64,000 bases of DNA from positions 1,860,001-1,924,000 of the forward strand of contig AP026798.1 in the NCBI GenBank assembly GCA_033127725.1. The letters run 5' to 3'. The DNA comes from Bombiscardovia nodaiensis. Its GTDB lineage: Bacteria > Actinomycetota > Actinomycetes > Actinomycetales > Bifidobacteriaceae. Below the pieces are notes generated by a model. It was not told where the DNA came from. It searched no databases and saw only the letters and a list, made by a program, of their open reading frames with translations. Below are positions 43,194-51,649 of the stretch, piece by piece. Each line of letters starts with the position of its first letter. Positions within the stretch are counted from its first letter, which is position 1. The translations under genes and the position numbers were made by a program.

Positions 43194-45062
43194 TCAACGA
43201 CTCATTGGCTTACGGCGGCGGCGCAAGATCATCAGCACCGTACCGGCCAGAGCCAGCACAAGAGCGATGATGAGCGCCAGAATAATGCCCGCGCCACCAG
43301 TAGCTGGTAGCTGGGAGATGGAGGTGACGTTGTTGACCACCACCGCGCCGTCAGACTCATAGTGGTTGCTGGAGCTGCCGGGAGCGGCCGCAGCCTGTGC
43401 CACCAGACCCCAGCCGTCGCGCCCGTTGGAGAAGACGGGGTTGGTCAGGTCGTCGTGTCCGGCACCACCCAGGCCTACGACTTCCTTGTAGGAGGGCTTG
43501 AAGGTCTGCGAATACCCCTGGGGAGCCGTGGACTCGCTGACCGTGTAGGTTCCCGTACCCAGGCCGTCGATGTGCAACTGACCCTTGGGCACCACAGCCG
43601 TAGGGCTGGCATCGCTCGACACTTCAATCTCGGTCGTGCCGCTCGCCTGGTCCTGCGCGAGCTTGTAGCTGCCGGGAATAGGATTGTTGGATGCGTCCTT
43701 GACCTGCGTAAAGGTCAGCGCCCTGCCGTCCTTGCTCAGGCTGAACTTGGCGCCCGTAAGGACCGCCTGATCCACCTTAGCCTTCTTGATCAGCGAGAAG
43801 GCGTAGGTGTAGACCGAGACTGAGGCTGCCTTGGCGGTGGCAGTGGTGGTGGGGTTCTGCGGATCGTTGGAATAGACCACTGACAGGTTGTTGCTGAGCT
43901 TGCCAGCCGTGGCAGCCAAATTGACCTGCATCCAATAGTCCACGTAGATGTTCTTGCCAAAGGCAAACGCAGGGTCGCTGATGCCGGTGAAGTCAACGGT
44001 CAAAGCACCTGAAGCGACGGATGCCGAGTACAGGTTGGCAGCTACTGCCGTGGCGCCTGAACCGTAGCTGCTGCCCACGCTCACGCTCAACTCCTTGCCA
44101 GTCGTGTCCGGCGCGAGCGGAGTCAAAGAGGAGTCAGGCGTGTCCACCATCTTGTAGGTGTAGGAACTGAAGCCCGTCGTCAGAGGCACTGAGGCGGTGA
44201 TGCGATAGTGTACAAAGTCACCTATCGATACGGAAGCATCCTGCCCGGCGGCGAGCACAATCTCCTTGCTAATCGTAGGAACGTTGTTCTTGAGCTTGAT
44301 GACCCCCAAGTCGCTGTTGGGCGCAGTTTCGCCCTTGAACTTGGTGTAGCCGCCAACTGCCGTGCCCACCAACATGGGGATGGACATGGTGTCGCGCTGG
44401 GCTTGGTCAGTCGTGTTGCCCCGGGCCGTGGTGTCAATCACCACATAGAGCCCTTGAGCCAGGCCACTAAAGGTCACGCTGGCATCCGCGTCGGCGGCCA
44501 CCGTGGCTGCAGCCTGGTTCTTTTGAGCTGCCGGCAGTCCAGCGAGCGCCGTGGCAAAGTCAGCGTGAGCAGCTAGGGCCGTCACAAAGTCGCGCAGGTG
44601 ACCAGCCCAAGCCTTGGACTGGCTGTTGGAAGTGATGTCACCAGTGGGCGCATGGGGTGTGGTGGACTCGAAACCGAGCCAGAGCGCGGCAGCCTGACCT
44701 ACCGGGTTGCCCGCATACGCATCGTTGACGCTCGTCTGTCCGGCTGCTGTCAGTGCGGCCTGGGCAGCAGTTTTGATAGCAGGCGCTGTGCCCACCGACA
44801 CCGATGTCAGCACAGCTGGGTTGGCCGTAGTGTCTGCCGTCGCATCCACATATTCGCCAATCTGCACCGCGCTAAAGGTGTGGCCGTTCATGCTGGAACC
44901 CTTGCCCTGCACGGTAATGCTGCCCGAGCTGGCAGAGACGTCAACTACGCTGTCGTCCGCCTGCGCAGGTCGTGCGCTCACGCTCCACGCCAGCAGCCCT
45001 AAAGCTGTAGCTATGCAGGCTATGCTAGCCACAGCCTTACTTCTGATACTAGAATTACTCAT
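43194..45062 (-). CDS. major (backbone) pilin of locus 2, LPATG-anchored
   Basis: The 622-residue secreted pilin has a signal peptide (hydrophobic core about 9-28, ending ARPAQA), two or three Cna-B/Ig-like domains, an E-box-like YTVSESTAPQGYSQTF and a sorting signal LPATG (585-589) with hydrophobic segment and Arg-rich tail. GVIKLKNNVPTISKEIV matches the linker segment common to FimA-type fimbrial subunits. GGGGGTAAGAA precedes the ATG, and the AATCGGGGGT leader matches that of the locus 1 pilin. It lies between tip and sortase genes. A clear YPKN pilin lysine motif is not seen, so the polymerisation lysine is uncertain. Confidence 0.86.
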   Translation of the reverse strand: MSNSSIRSKAVASIACIATALGLLAWSVSARPAQADDSVVDVSASSGSITVQGKGSSMNGHTFSAVQIGEYVDATADTTANPAVLTSVSVGTAPAIKTAAQAALTAAGQTSVNDAYAGNPVGQAAALWLGFESTTPHAPTGDITSNSQSKAWAGHLRDFVTALAAHADFATALAGLPAAQKNQAAATVAADADASVTFSGLAQGLYVVIDTTARGNTTDQAQRDTMSIPMLVGTAVGGYTKFKGETAPNSDLGVIKLKNNVPTISKEIVLAAGQDASVSIGDFVHYRITASVPLTTGFSSYTYKMVDTPDSSLTPLAPDTTGKELSVSVGSSYGSGATAVAANLYSASVASGALTVDFTGISDPAFAFGKNIYVDYWMQVNLAATAGKLSNNLSVVYSNDPQNPTTTATAKAASVSVYTYAFSLIKKAKVDQAVLTGAKFSLSKDGRALTFTQVKDASNNPIPGSYKLAQDQASGTTEIEVSSDASPTAVVPKGQLHIDGLGTGTYTVSESTAPQGYSQTFKPSYKEVVGLGGAGHDDLTNPVFSNGRDGWGLVAQAAAAPGSSSNHYESDGAVVVNNVTSISQLPATGGAGIILALIIALVLALAGTVLMILRRRRKPMSR

Positions 45063-45193
45063 TTCTTACCCCCGATTAAAGGCGCAGTCATACGCTGCGC
45101 TCGTTCAAACCTTGTACGGACCGACTTCCAGGCGCTTAGGGGTAGATTCAGTGAATTCACCGCCGCTGTGCGCCGGAGTGTCCTCCGTGTTCT

Positions 45194-47899
45194 CTATGGA
45201 CGCATCTGCAGGTTGGCCGGCCCCCTTCGCTTGTGTGTAAATGTGAGTAAACAAGCCGTTGAGCCCAGGGCCGCAAGCAGCCCACAGCTCACCAGGAATA
45301 AGGGCACATCGTTGCCGCCGGTAGTGGGCAGCACTCGTATGTGGGGATTTTGTCTGAAGTCGTATGGCAGCTCGGCTGATTCGTTACCAGCGCTGTCTTT
45401 GAGCGTAACCAAGGCGGTGCCGTTGGGCATGTCGTCTCTGGGGAGCGGAACGTGCCAGGAGCCGGAAGACTGGGAATGGTAGCCCTGCGCATAGTCGGTG
45501 GTAGTACCGTCGGGCCATTTGATGCGGATAGCCACATCGGATTCATGGCCTCCAGCTGCACCCGGCAAGCCGTTGAGAGCAGTGCCCAGCACGCCCCGGT
45601 GGTCCGCTCTCACGTCGGCCGCCTGCGCCGGAGTCATGTCTACCTGCTGGCTCATCTGCCCAGGCGGCGAAGCGACTTGCGCCGGATTGATAATCACTGC
45701 CCGGAAGAGCCAGTTGCTATCTACAACCTCTTGTGGCAAGAATTTGCTCGGCGCTAGGTCGATGGACCACGTCCAGCTGCCCTGTGCAGGGCCCGTGTAC
45801 TCCAGGGTCGCCAGCACAATGCTCTGGTCGGCCGCAGCGGGCGAGCTGGCATAGATGTTGAGCTGGGAGTGCGGGTGGCGGACAGTTGCAACCCCTGAGA
45901 TGCGCACCACAGAGCCAGTGGGCAGCGCTCCCAGGACCGTGTGAGGCACATTGACCGCCTGTATGTGCGGGGCAGTATCTGGCACGATGTAAAACGTTAC
46001 ATCAGCACTATTCGAGGCTTCGGAGATCAGATTGGTGCCCGTGTCATGCTCAATCACCTGAGCCCAGTAGCGGGTGTGACCCTTGCGCGGATGAGCCGGG
46101 TCAGCAGGGTCGTCTGCCTCCACATTGTGCCCGTCGGCGTTCGTATCTGATATGCTCCAGACCGCCGACGCAGCCACATGCTGACTGCCAACTAGAATCG
46201 CGCTGCCCGGATGCAACTCGTCCTCCCGGTAGAGCTCAATATCGTACCCATGCACGCCCATCTCGCCTTTAACGGCCGGCGCGCGCCCAGTGATCGTAGG
46301 CTTCAGCGTAGGCGAATAGGCCTGAGTCCACTGCTGGTCAATCGTGGGAGGGTCGGGCTTGGGCAGTTCAAACTTGTAATAGGCCGTGTCCACTGTCCAA
46401 CCCCTGGCAATGCGCGCATCAATCTGCTCCTGGCTCATGCTGGCATCTATACCGTGGTCAGGGTTAAAGGCCTGCTTGATCGGGTCGGCCTGGCAGCCGG
46501 TAGTACTGCCGTCCGCATTAGTAGAAATAGGCCATGCCACGAGCTTGAAGTAGCCATCGAGCCCGTCAGTATCTTTGGCTAGTTTAAAGTCAATCGAACC
46601 ATCCGAACGCTGGGCGGCACCGCTCGCAAGCAGGTTGTTCGGGGTGTGAGCGCCGTTCGTAGGAGCGTTGTAGGCAGGCGTGTCAGCCAGGCTGGTAGGA
46701 CCCAAGTAGCTCGGCAAGTCTATGGACGAGGGAGTTTGCCCGCTCGACTGCTGGTCGGTCGGCGTCAGTTGGGAGACCGGCACCCACTGCGTGCCGTCCT
46801 TTAATCCCACCCACTGGTAGTAGAAGGAGGTGGTGGTCGAGCACGGGTAGGGTTTGTAGGTGCCGGCATCGTAGTAAGTCTTGTCGTAGCCAGGACTAGA
46901 GAAGAAGACAAAGAAGGAACGCGGCGGCGCCACACCCTCGTCAAAGTGCTGGTTGAGCGGCGAACCATTGGCATAGTTGTAGCTCACATCCAAGCCATAG
47001 TCGGTCACCAGCCCCCAATTAGCCTGGTTCAAGCTCCACAGCTGCGGGTAACCATCCCAGCCAATGAAGGAGATAGGACCGTTGGACTGGCCGCCGCTCA
47101 CAGCGTCAGTGTAGAGCTGCACGGGCGCACCCTCGCCAATGTTCACGCCGCTGTCGCTAAATTGCGAATCTGAGCCAAGAAAATAGGTGTCGCCATAGAT
47201 CGCCCCAGGCTCGCGGGCAGCGGCAGGAGTATCGAGCCAGTAACCGGAATCTTGCCCTATGAAGGCATAAATATATTGGGGGAAGTACACGCCGCCCGCC
47301 TGGCTGGAATCAGGCTTTTTGATGCCAGTATCAGGAGCGTTATACACGTATGCCACGTCGGCTTCCAAGGAAATGGTTAGATAGTCAGAAGAGCCGGAGT
47401 GAACCACATTGTGTATGGTGTAAAACTGGTCCCGATTCTTAGCCCATTGCTGAGCTCCCGAAGAGCCATTGGCAATGCTGCTCTGGTCAAGCGTGCGCAA
47501 GTACATCACCCTATACCAGTACTTCGCTCCCTCATGCCCGCCGTAGTAGGAGTATAAAAACGTCAGACCGCCGCAAGCGTTATTCGTTGTCCGATTCACG
47601 GCCTTACCGCCAGGTGCCACCGACCCGCCGCAAGCAGGATCAACTGAGCCCCGCGGCACCCGCAGAACGAAATCCAGCCTGATCTCGTCTTCGTTAATAT
47701 TGATGCGGTTGTTATACGCTAAGAGCTTATACAGTTCGACTTTCTGCCCGGGAGCAGCGCGAAGTGTTGGCTCTTGCGCATTCGCCGGGCGCACGGCAAG
47801 GAGCGAAGCTGCGAGAGGACTGGCCAGCATAAAAAGGACGCTGAGGAGGGCAAGAATCCTACGACCAGAAGAGTATGAGGGCATGCGGTAGCTATACAA
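45194..47899 (-). CDS. LPTTG surface protein, probable pilus tip/adhesin of locus 2
   Basis: A 901-residue secreted protein with signal peptide (core about 13-33, cleavage near PANAQ), a large aromatic- and Tyr-rich head of about 480 residues, two Ig-like domains with repeated PTITGRAP and VVRISGVATV style starts (about 500-800), and sorting signal LPTTG (857-861). The place before the backbone pilin and sortase fits a FimB-like tip adhesin. AGGGGGC lies seven bases before TTG 47899, so I favour this start; an ATG five codons later is the alternative. It shares no obvious domain with the tip protein of locus 1, so the two pili likely bind different targets. Confidence 0.82.
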   Translation of the reverse strand: MYSYRMPSYSSGRRILALLSVLFMLASPLAASLLAVRPANAQEPTLRAAPGQKVELYKLLAYNNRININEDEIRLDFVLRVPRGSVDPACGGSVAPGGKAVNRTTNNACGGLTFLYSYYGGHEGAKYWYRVMYLRTLDQSSIANGSSGAQQWAKNRDQFYTIHNVVHSGSSDYLTISLEADVAYVYNAPDTGIKKPDSSQAGGVYFPQYIYAFIGQDSGYWLDTPAAAREPGAIYGDTYFLGSDSQFSDSGVNIGEGAPVQLYTDAVSGGQSNGPISFIGWDGYPQLWSLNQANWGLVTDYGLDVSYNYANGSPLNQHFDEGVAPPRSFFVFFSSPGYDKTYYDAGTYKPYPCSTTTSFYYQWVGLKDGTQWVPVSQLTPTDQQSSGQTPSSIDLPSYLGPTSLADTPAYNAPTNGAHTPNNLLASGAAQRSDGSIDFKLAKDTDGLDGYFKLVAWPISTNADGSTTGCQADPIKQAFNPDHGIDASMSQEQIDARIARGWTVDTAYYKFELPKPDPPTIDQQWTQAYSPTLKPTITGRAPAVKGEMGVHGYDIELYREDELHPGSAILVGSQHVAASAVWSISDTNADGHNVEADDPADPAHPRKGHTRYWAQVIEHDTGTNLISEASNSADVTFYIVPDTAPHIQAVNVPHTVLGALPTGSVVRISGVATVRHPHSQLNIYASSPAAADQSIVLATLEYTGPAQGSWTWSIDLAPSKFLPQEVVDSNWLFRAVIINPAQVASPPGQMSQQVDMTPAQAADVRADHRGVLGTALNGLPGAAGGHESDVAIRIKWPDGTTTDYAQGYHSQSSGSWHVPLPRDDMPNGTALVTLKDSAGNESAELPYDFRQNPHIRVLPTTGGNDVPLFLVSCGLLAALGSTACLLTFTHKRRGPANLQMRP

Positions 47900-48287
47900 C
47901 TGCGAGCCCCCTCCCCAGAGTGCTTGAGCAGATCGCTAGAGCCTGCAAGAAACCTCAACGCCAGCAGCGAGGAATCATCTCAGTCTCAGAGACGAACTAC
48001 ATTCTTGTGTACTTCTCCCCCGAGTTATTCTTCGTCAGTGCTTGTACGGAGGCACATCCCAGTATACTAGACGCCGCCGATGGCCGTGTTCCGCATCAAA
48101 CTGCGCCGAGCAGGGAACTCGCGCAGGATAGCTGCCGGGCTAGCGAGGACAGCGACGGCAGCTCAGTCGCGCGGCCAGACCTACCCGCGTCGGGTGTGCT
48201 GGAGTCTGCGGAACGCATATACTGACTAACAGGGGATACTCGTTGGCGAGAGGAGCAGACCTCCTTTCTGAAGAAAAGGCAACTACC
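47900..48287. other. divergent region between pilus locus 2 and a small membrane protein gene
   Basis: No gene is seen. On the plus strand two TATACT -10-like elements occur at 48063-48068 (with TTGTAC 15 bases upstream) and 48218-48223; the second is about 60 bases before the next gene. No convincing promoter for the pilus operon was found on the minus strand. TCTCAGTCTCAGAGA near 47980 is partly palindromic. Confidence 0.4.
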
Positions 48288-48752
48288 ATGAATGATTTCG
48301 TCCAGCTCCACTCCGGCATGAATATAAGGACGGCTCTCCAGATGTCCTTATGCGGCTTACTCATAGGCGTAGGCGTTGTCACCTGGATCTTTTTGCCTGA
48401 TTCCCTCTCCGCCTGGAAACCCGTGGGAATCGTCATCTCCGTTGCTGCCGCCGTGGGTGAATTTATCATCCTCATGCGCAGCTCCAAGCACGAAAGCAAC
48501 AATGATATTGTGCAGCACGCCTACGGATTCGACCCTCTTGACGGCGAATTCTACAAGCGCAACCAGGCATTTGTGGACCAGGCCCTCAAATTCGCTCAGC
48601 CCGGCGAATACCAGCTGAGCCTGGTGGACGCCGAGAGCGGGGAAAACCGCCAGTTCGTAGCCGTAGTGGACCCCACGCAAACCATGCGCCTGTATGAGGG
48701 CGACACGCCGAGCGACATCAATATCGTCGAGCCCCAGCCGCGCGAGCAGTAA
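48288..48752 (+). CDS. small two-segment membrane protein
   Basis: The 154-residue protein has two membrane segments near the N-terminus (about 15-35 and 40-60, SLCGLLIGVGVVTWIFL and VGIVISVAAAVGEFIIL) and a soluble C-terminal domain of about 90 residues with a basic/acidic mix. AAAAGG precedes the ATG at 48288; an in-frame TTG at 48243 lacks a ribosome site. A TATACT element about 65 bases upstream may be its promoter. The soluble part (EYQLSLVDAESGENRQFVAVVD) looks like a compact beta domain. I do not recognise the family. Confidence 0.7.
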   Translation: MNDFVQLHSGMNIRTALQMSLCGLLIGVGVVTWIFLPDSLSAWKPVGIVISVAAAVGEFIILMRSSKHESNNDIVQHAYGFDPLDGEFYKRNQAFVDQALKFAQPGEYQLSLVDAESGENRQFVAVVDPTQTMRLYEGDTPSDINIVEPQPREQ

Positions 48753-48842
48753 TCGAAGTTCCGGCACAGCGCCCACGACGCTACCCGCTTCAAATCCCCT
48801 AGCGTCACACCGAACGTACTTGCAGCCCCCTCACTCTTGGCC

Positions 48843-48872
48843 TTGGCTATTGAGGGCAGTTCGCTGTATAAT
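48843..48872 (+). promoter_or_regulatory. sigma-70-like promoter upstream of the aldo/keto reductase
   Basis: TTGGCT (48843-48848), an 18-base spacer and a perfect TATAAT (48867-48872). The coding start is about 165 bases downstream, so the leader would be long. Confidence 0.5.
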
Positions 48873-49036
48873 AGGTCTATTCTCTGTGCGAGCGCGCCGT
48901 CTGAGGCGTAATCTTGCTCCTCCAAAATCCTTTTTATCCTTTTCCCTAGGGATCAGTGCGCCCTCAGTGAGAAAGCAAGAGATGCGGAAGGCCCGAGCCG
49001 GGCAGGGAACAGCGAACTGACAGAAATGAGGACCAT

Positions 49037-50026
49037 ATGAAGTACACGAAACTTGGGAGCTCAGAGTTGACCGTCTCCCGCATCTGCATGGGGTGTATGG
49101 GCTTTGGTGACCCCCAGGCCGGGCAGCACCACTGGACCTTGCGCGAAGAGGAGTCGCAGGCCGTCATCAAGCAGGGCCTGGAGGCCGGTATCAACTTTTT
49201 CGACACGGCCTCCGCCTACCAGGGCGGCTCCAGCGAGCGCTTCCTGGGCCGGGCCCTGAAGGACTTCACCAAGCGGGAGGACGTGGTTGTGGCCACTAAG
49301 TTCATGCCCCGTTCCGCCGACGACATGGCAGCCGGTGTCTCGGCAGGCGAGCACATCCGCCGGTCGCTGGATGCCAGCCTGGAGCACCTGGGCATGGACT
49401 ACGTAGACCTGTACATCTACCACATGTGGGACTACCAGACCTCCATGGAGGAGGTTCTGGCCGGGCTGGACAGCGTGGTGCGCGCCGGCAAGGCCCGCTA
49501 CATCGGCATCTCCAACTGCTACGCCTGGCAGCTGGCCCAGATTAACGCCCTGGCAGGGGCTGAGGGCTTTCCCCGCTTCGTGTCCGTGCAAGGTCACTAC
49601 AACCTGATCTTCCGCGAGGAGGAGCGCGAGATGGTCCCCCTGTGCCGCAAGGACAACATCGCCCTGACCCCCTACAGCGCCCTGGCTGCTGGCCGCCTGT
49701 CCAAGCGGGCCGGGCAGAGCTCGGAGCGACTGAAGGAAGACGCGTACGCCAGGTCCAAGTACGACAAGACCCACGACCAGGACCAAGTGATTATCGACCG
49801 GGTGACCCAGCTGGCCGACCGCCTGGGAGTAAGCATGACCGAGGTCTCCCTGGCCTGGCTCCTCACCAAAGTCACCTCCCCGGTAGTAGGCATGACCAAG
49901 CCCAGCCACATCGAAGGCGCAGTCAAAGCCGTAGACCTAGAGCTGAGCCCCGAAGACATCGCCTGGCTAGAGGAGCCCTACCTCCCCCACGCCCTAGTAG
50001 GTCTCATGGCCGAAAACAAGGCCTGA
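49037..50026 (+). CDS. aldo/keto reductase
   Basis: Cytosolic NADPH-dependent carbonyl reductase of the YhdN/Kv-beta-like AKR group. The 329-residue (beta/alpha)8 protein keeps the catalytic tetrad: Asp56 and Tyr61 (DTASAY), Lys88 (VATKF) and His129 (YIYHMWD). C-terminal LAWLLTKVTSPVVGMTKPSHIEGAV is typical of cofactor-binding AKR. GAGG precedes the ATG at 49037. Codon bias is strongly GC-ending, suggesting high expression. It stands alone, with its own promoter and a downstream stem-loop. The substrate could be a sugar, aldehyde or quinone-type carbonyl. Confidence 0.93.
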   Translation: MKYTKLGSSELTVSRICMGCMGFGDPQAGQHHWTLREEESQAVIKQGLEAGINFFDTASAYQGGSSERFLGRALKDFTKREDVVVATKFMPRSADDMAAGVSAGEHIRRSLDASLEHLGMDYVDLYIYHMWDYQTSMEEVLAGLDSVVRAGKARYIGISNCYAWQLAQINALAGAEGFPRFVSVQGHYNLIFREEEREMVPLCRKDNIALTPYSALAAGRLSKRAGQSSERLKEDAYARSKYDKTHDQDQVIIDRVTQLADRLGVSMTEVSLAWLLTKVTSPVVGMTKPSHIEGAVKAVDLELSPEDIAWLEEPYLPHALVGLMAENKA

Positions 50027-50051
50027 GTCACTCAAAAGCGCAAGCAATCTA

Positions 50052-50083
50052 CCGGAGAAGCAGCAAACTAGCCACTTCTCCGG
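50052..50083 (+). terminator. stem-loop after the aldo/keto reductase
   Basis: CCGGAGAAG (50052-50060) and CTTCTCCGG (50075-50083) form a 9-bp stem with a 14-base loop, 26 bases after the stop. The tail is CGCGCTTTCTC, so termination strength is uncertain. Confidence 0.5.
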
Positions 50084-50200
50084 CGCGCTTTCTCATGCTG
50101 TGCGTCGATAAAGTAGGTCCCGATTCAAAGCCCCTGTGCTAGACGAGATCCTAGCAACAGCAAAGTCTGCTTCAGTCACTACCCCCTAATACGCGCAACC

Positions 50201-51253
50201 TCAGAATTGGTCGCACATGGTGCCAGTGATGGCACAAGCCTTGCGGTTCATCTCTTTGCGGTACTCGGGATCAGTGTCGTAACGCTGCTTTTTTTGGCGA
50301 CCTTCCTGACAGTAGGAATCGCAGAGCGAATCAATATCAGGAGCGGGAGCGGGAGCGGGAGCGGGAGCGGGAGCGGGAGCAGCAGGAGCTGCGGGGGCAG
50401 ACGAGCGACTGTAGGCCTTGCTAGTACTAGAAGAAGAATTGCTATTGGCCCCACGCTGAGCCTGAGCTGCGGCCGCTTGCTCAGCAGCGGCCTGAGCTGC
50501 TTGAGCTGCCTCAGCTGCCTGCCGGTCAGCTTCTTCCTTTGCGCTCTTCGAGTTGTTGACAGCTTTAATTTGCTCTTCTATCGCTTGGACAGCCTTATGC
50601 TGCTCATCCACACTCGCCTTATTCTTACCCTGCACGGCCTTGGCTTGGTCCAGAGCAGTCTTCAACGCGTCACGAGTGGCATTGTCAGCCACCTGACCAT
50701 CAGTCGCAGCCAAGAGCTGGTCACCATCACCAATTGTTTTGTTCAGACGGCTCTTGGCAGTCTTATCAATATCAGCTTGAATGGTTCTGCCCGCATCTGA
50801 CAGCTTGGCAGACTGGGATTTAATGGTTTTAGTCTGAGTATTGATGGCACCCGTTGTCTTGTCCAGATCCTCCCGGGAAGCTGAAGCGTCACAAGATACA
50901 CTATGCCCGGCAGTCTTGAGCGTCTTGTCGGCGGCAGCGAGCTCGTCCTTGTAAGAAGCTAGGACCTTGCCGTCAGAAACATCAGTGTCGGTAGTGGTTT
51001 GAGCCAGCTTACTGGCGTCAGCAAACTTGGTCTTAAAATCGGAACGAACTGAGGAGAACGTCTTTTGCGTATCTGCACAAGCGGTCTGCGCCTGCTGGTG
51101 ACCGTATGCACGGTAGCCAAACAATCCTCCCAAGCACAAGGCGACAAGTACGATGACTGCCAGCCCAATCAGCAGGAAGCGCTTGTGCCCTTTCGCCTGA
51201 ACGGCCTCGGCTTCTTTACCCATGCTCGCAGATATATGGTCGTTGTTGTTCAT
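50201..51253 (-). CDS. single-pass membrane protein with coiled coil and Pro-Ala repeat
   Basis: The 350-residue protein has a short cytosolic N-terminus, one membrane segment (about 27-48, FLLIGLAVIVLVALCLGGLFG), a long extracellular helical region (about 50-255) rich in Lys, Asp, Thr and Ala, an Ala/Gln coiled coil (240-270), a (Pro-Ala)n stalk encoded by a 6-bp repeat, and a C-terminal module with Cys pairs (LCDSYCQEG ... ACAITGTMCDQF). This is the layout of a wall-spanning anchored protein with a disulfide-bonded tip domain. AGGGGATT precedes the ATG. A role in wall sensing or surface binding is possible; the family is not recognised. Confidence 0.75.
   Translation of the reverse strand: MNNNDHISASMGKEAEAVQAKGHKRFLLIGLAVIVLVALCLGGLFGYRAYGHQQAQTACADTQKTFSSVRSDFKTKFADASKLAQTTTDTDVSDGKVLASYKDELAAADKTLKTAGHSVSCDASASREDLDKTTGAINTQTKTIKSQSAKLSDAGRTIQADIDKTAKSRLNKTIGDGDQLLAATDGQVADNATRDALKTALDQAKAVQGKNKASVDEQHKAVQAIEEQIKAVNNSKSAKEEADRQAAEAAQAAQAAAEQAAAAQAQRGANSNSSSSTSKAYSRSSAPAAPAAPAPAPAPAPAPAPDIDSLCDSYCQEGRQKKQRYDTDPEYRKEMNRKACAITGTMCDQF
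50341..50382. repeat. GAGCGG microsatellite encoding Pro-Ala repeat
   Basis: Six perfect tandem copies of GAGCGG followed by GAGCAG. On the minus strand it encodes alternating Ala and Pro. Copy-number change would lengthen or shorten the stalk in steps of two residues without shifting the frame. Confidence 0.9.
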
Positions 51254-51339
51254 AATCCCCTACAGCCTATCCCCTAATTCTCATATTCTTCGCAGTTACC
51301 GTTATAGCAGCTAGCATCCCTAACCATTGGCTGGATGCA

Positions 51340-51385
51340 AAAACGGAAAATCCGCGGCTTCCAATCGCTGGAATGCCGCGGATTT
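51340..51385 (-). terminator. terminator of the tRNA transcript
   Basis: GCCGCGGATTT/AAATCCGCGGC form an 11-bp stem (51375-51385 with 51348-51358), followed on the minus strand by TTCCGTTTTTG. It lies 10 bases after tRNA-Gln and fits an intrinsic terminator. Confidence 0.8.
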
Positions 51386-51395
51386 CACTACTCTG

Positions 51396-51467
51396 CTGGG
51401 GTACCTGGACTCGAACCAAGAATGGATGAACCAGAATCACCTGTGTTGCCAATTACACCATACCCCA
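51396..51467 (-). tRNA. tRNA-Gln (CTG)
   Basis: Cloverleaf on the minus strand: acceptor TGGGGTA with TACCCCA, anticodon stem GGTGA/TCATC, loop TTCTGGT giving anticodon CTG, T-loop TTCGAGT, discriminator G; 72 bases, CCA not encoded. It follows tRNA-Glu by 45 bases and a terminator follows it. Confidence 0.95.
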
Positions 51468-51512
51468 ATGGACTCGTAAGCGCTGCTTGGTGCAGCTCCT
51501 ACCAGACCGTCG

Positions 51513-51585
51513 TACCCCCGACCGGATTTGGACCGGTGTTGGCGCCGTGAGAGGGCGTAGTCCTAGACCGCTAGACGACGGGGGC
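51513..51585 (-). tRNA. tRNA-Glu (CTC)
   Basis: Cloverleaf on the minus strand: acceptor GCCCCCG with CGGGGGT (last pair G-U), anticodon stem CGCC/GGCG, loop CTCTCAC giving anticodon CTC, T-loop TCCAAAT, discriminator A; 73 bases, CCA not encoded. It lies between gltX and tRNA-Gln on the same strand. Confidence 0.94.
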
Positions 51586-51649
51586 TTACCTATTCGCCGC
51601 GCCGTAACCCGGTTCAATGGGTCACGAACACAACGAATAGAAGTATATG

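Noticed and set aside
50341..50382. CRISPR-like array
   Set aside because: The units are 6 bp without spacers and lie inside a coding sequence; no CRISPR array or cas gene was seen in the window.
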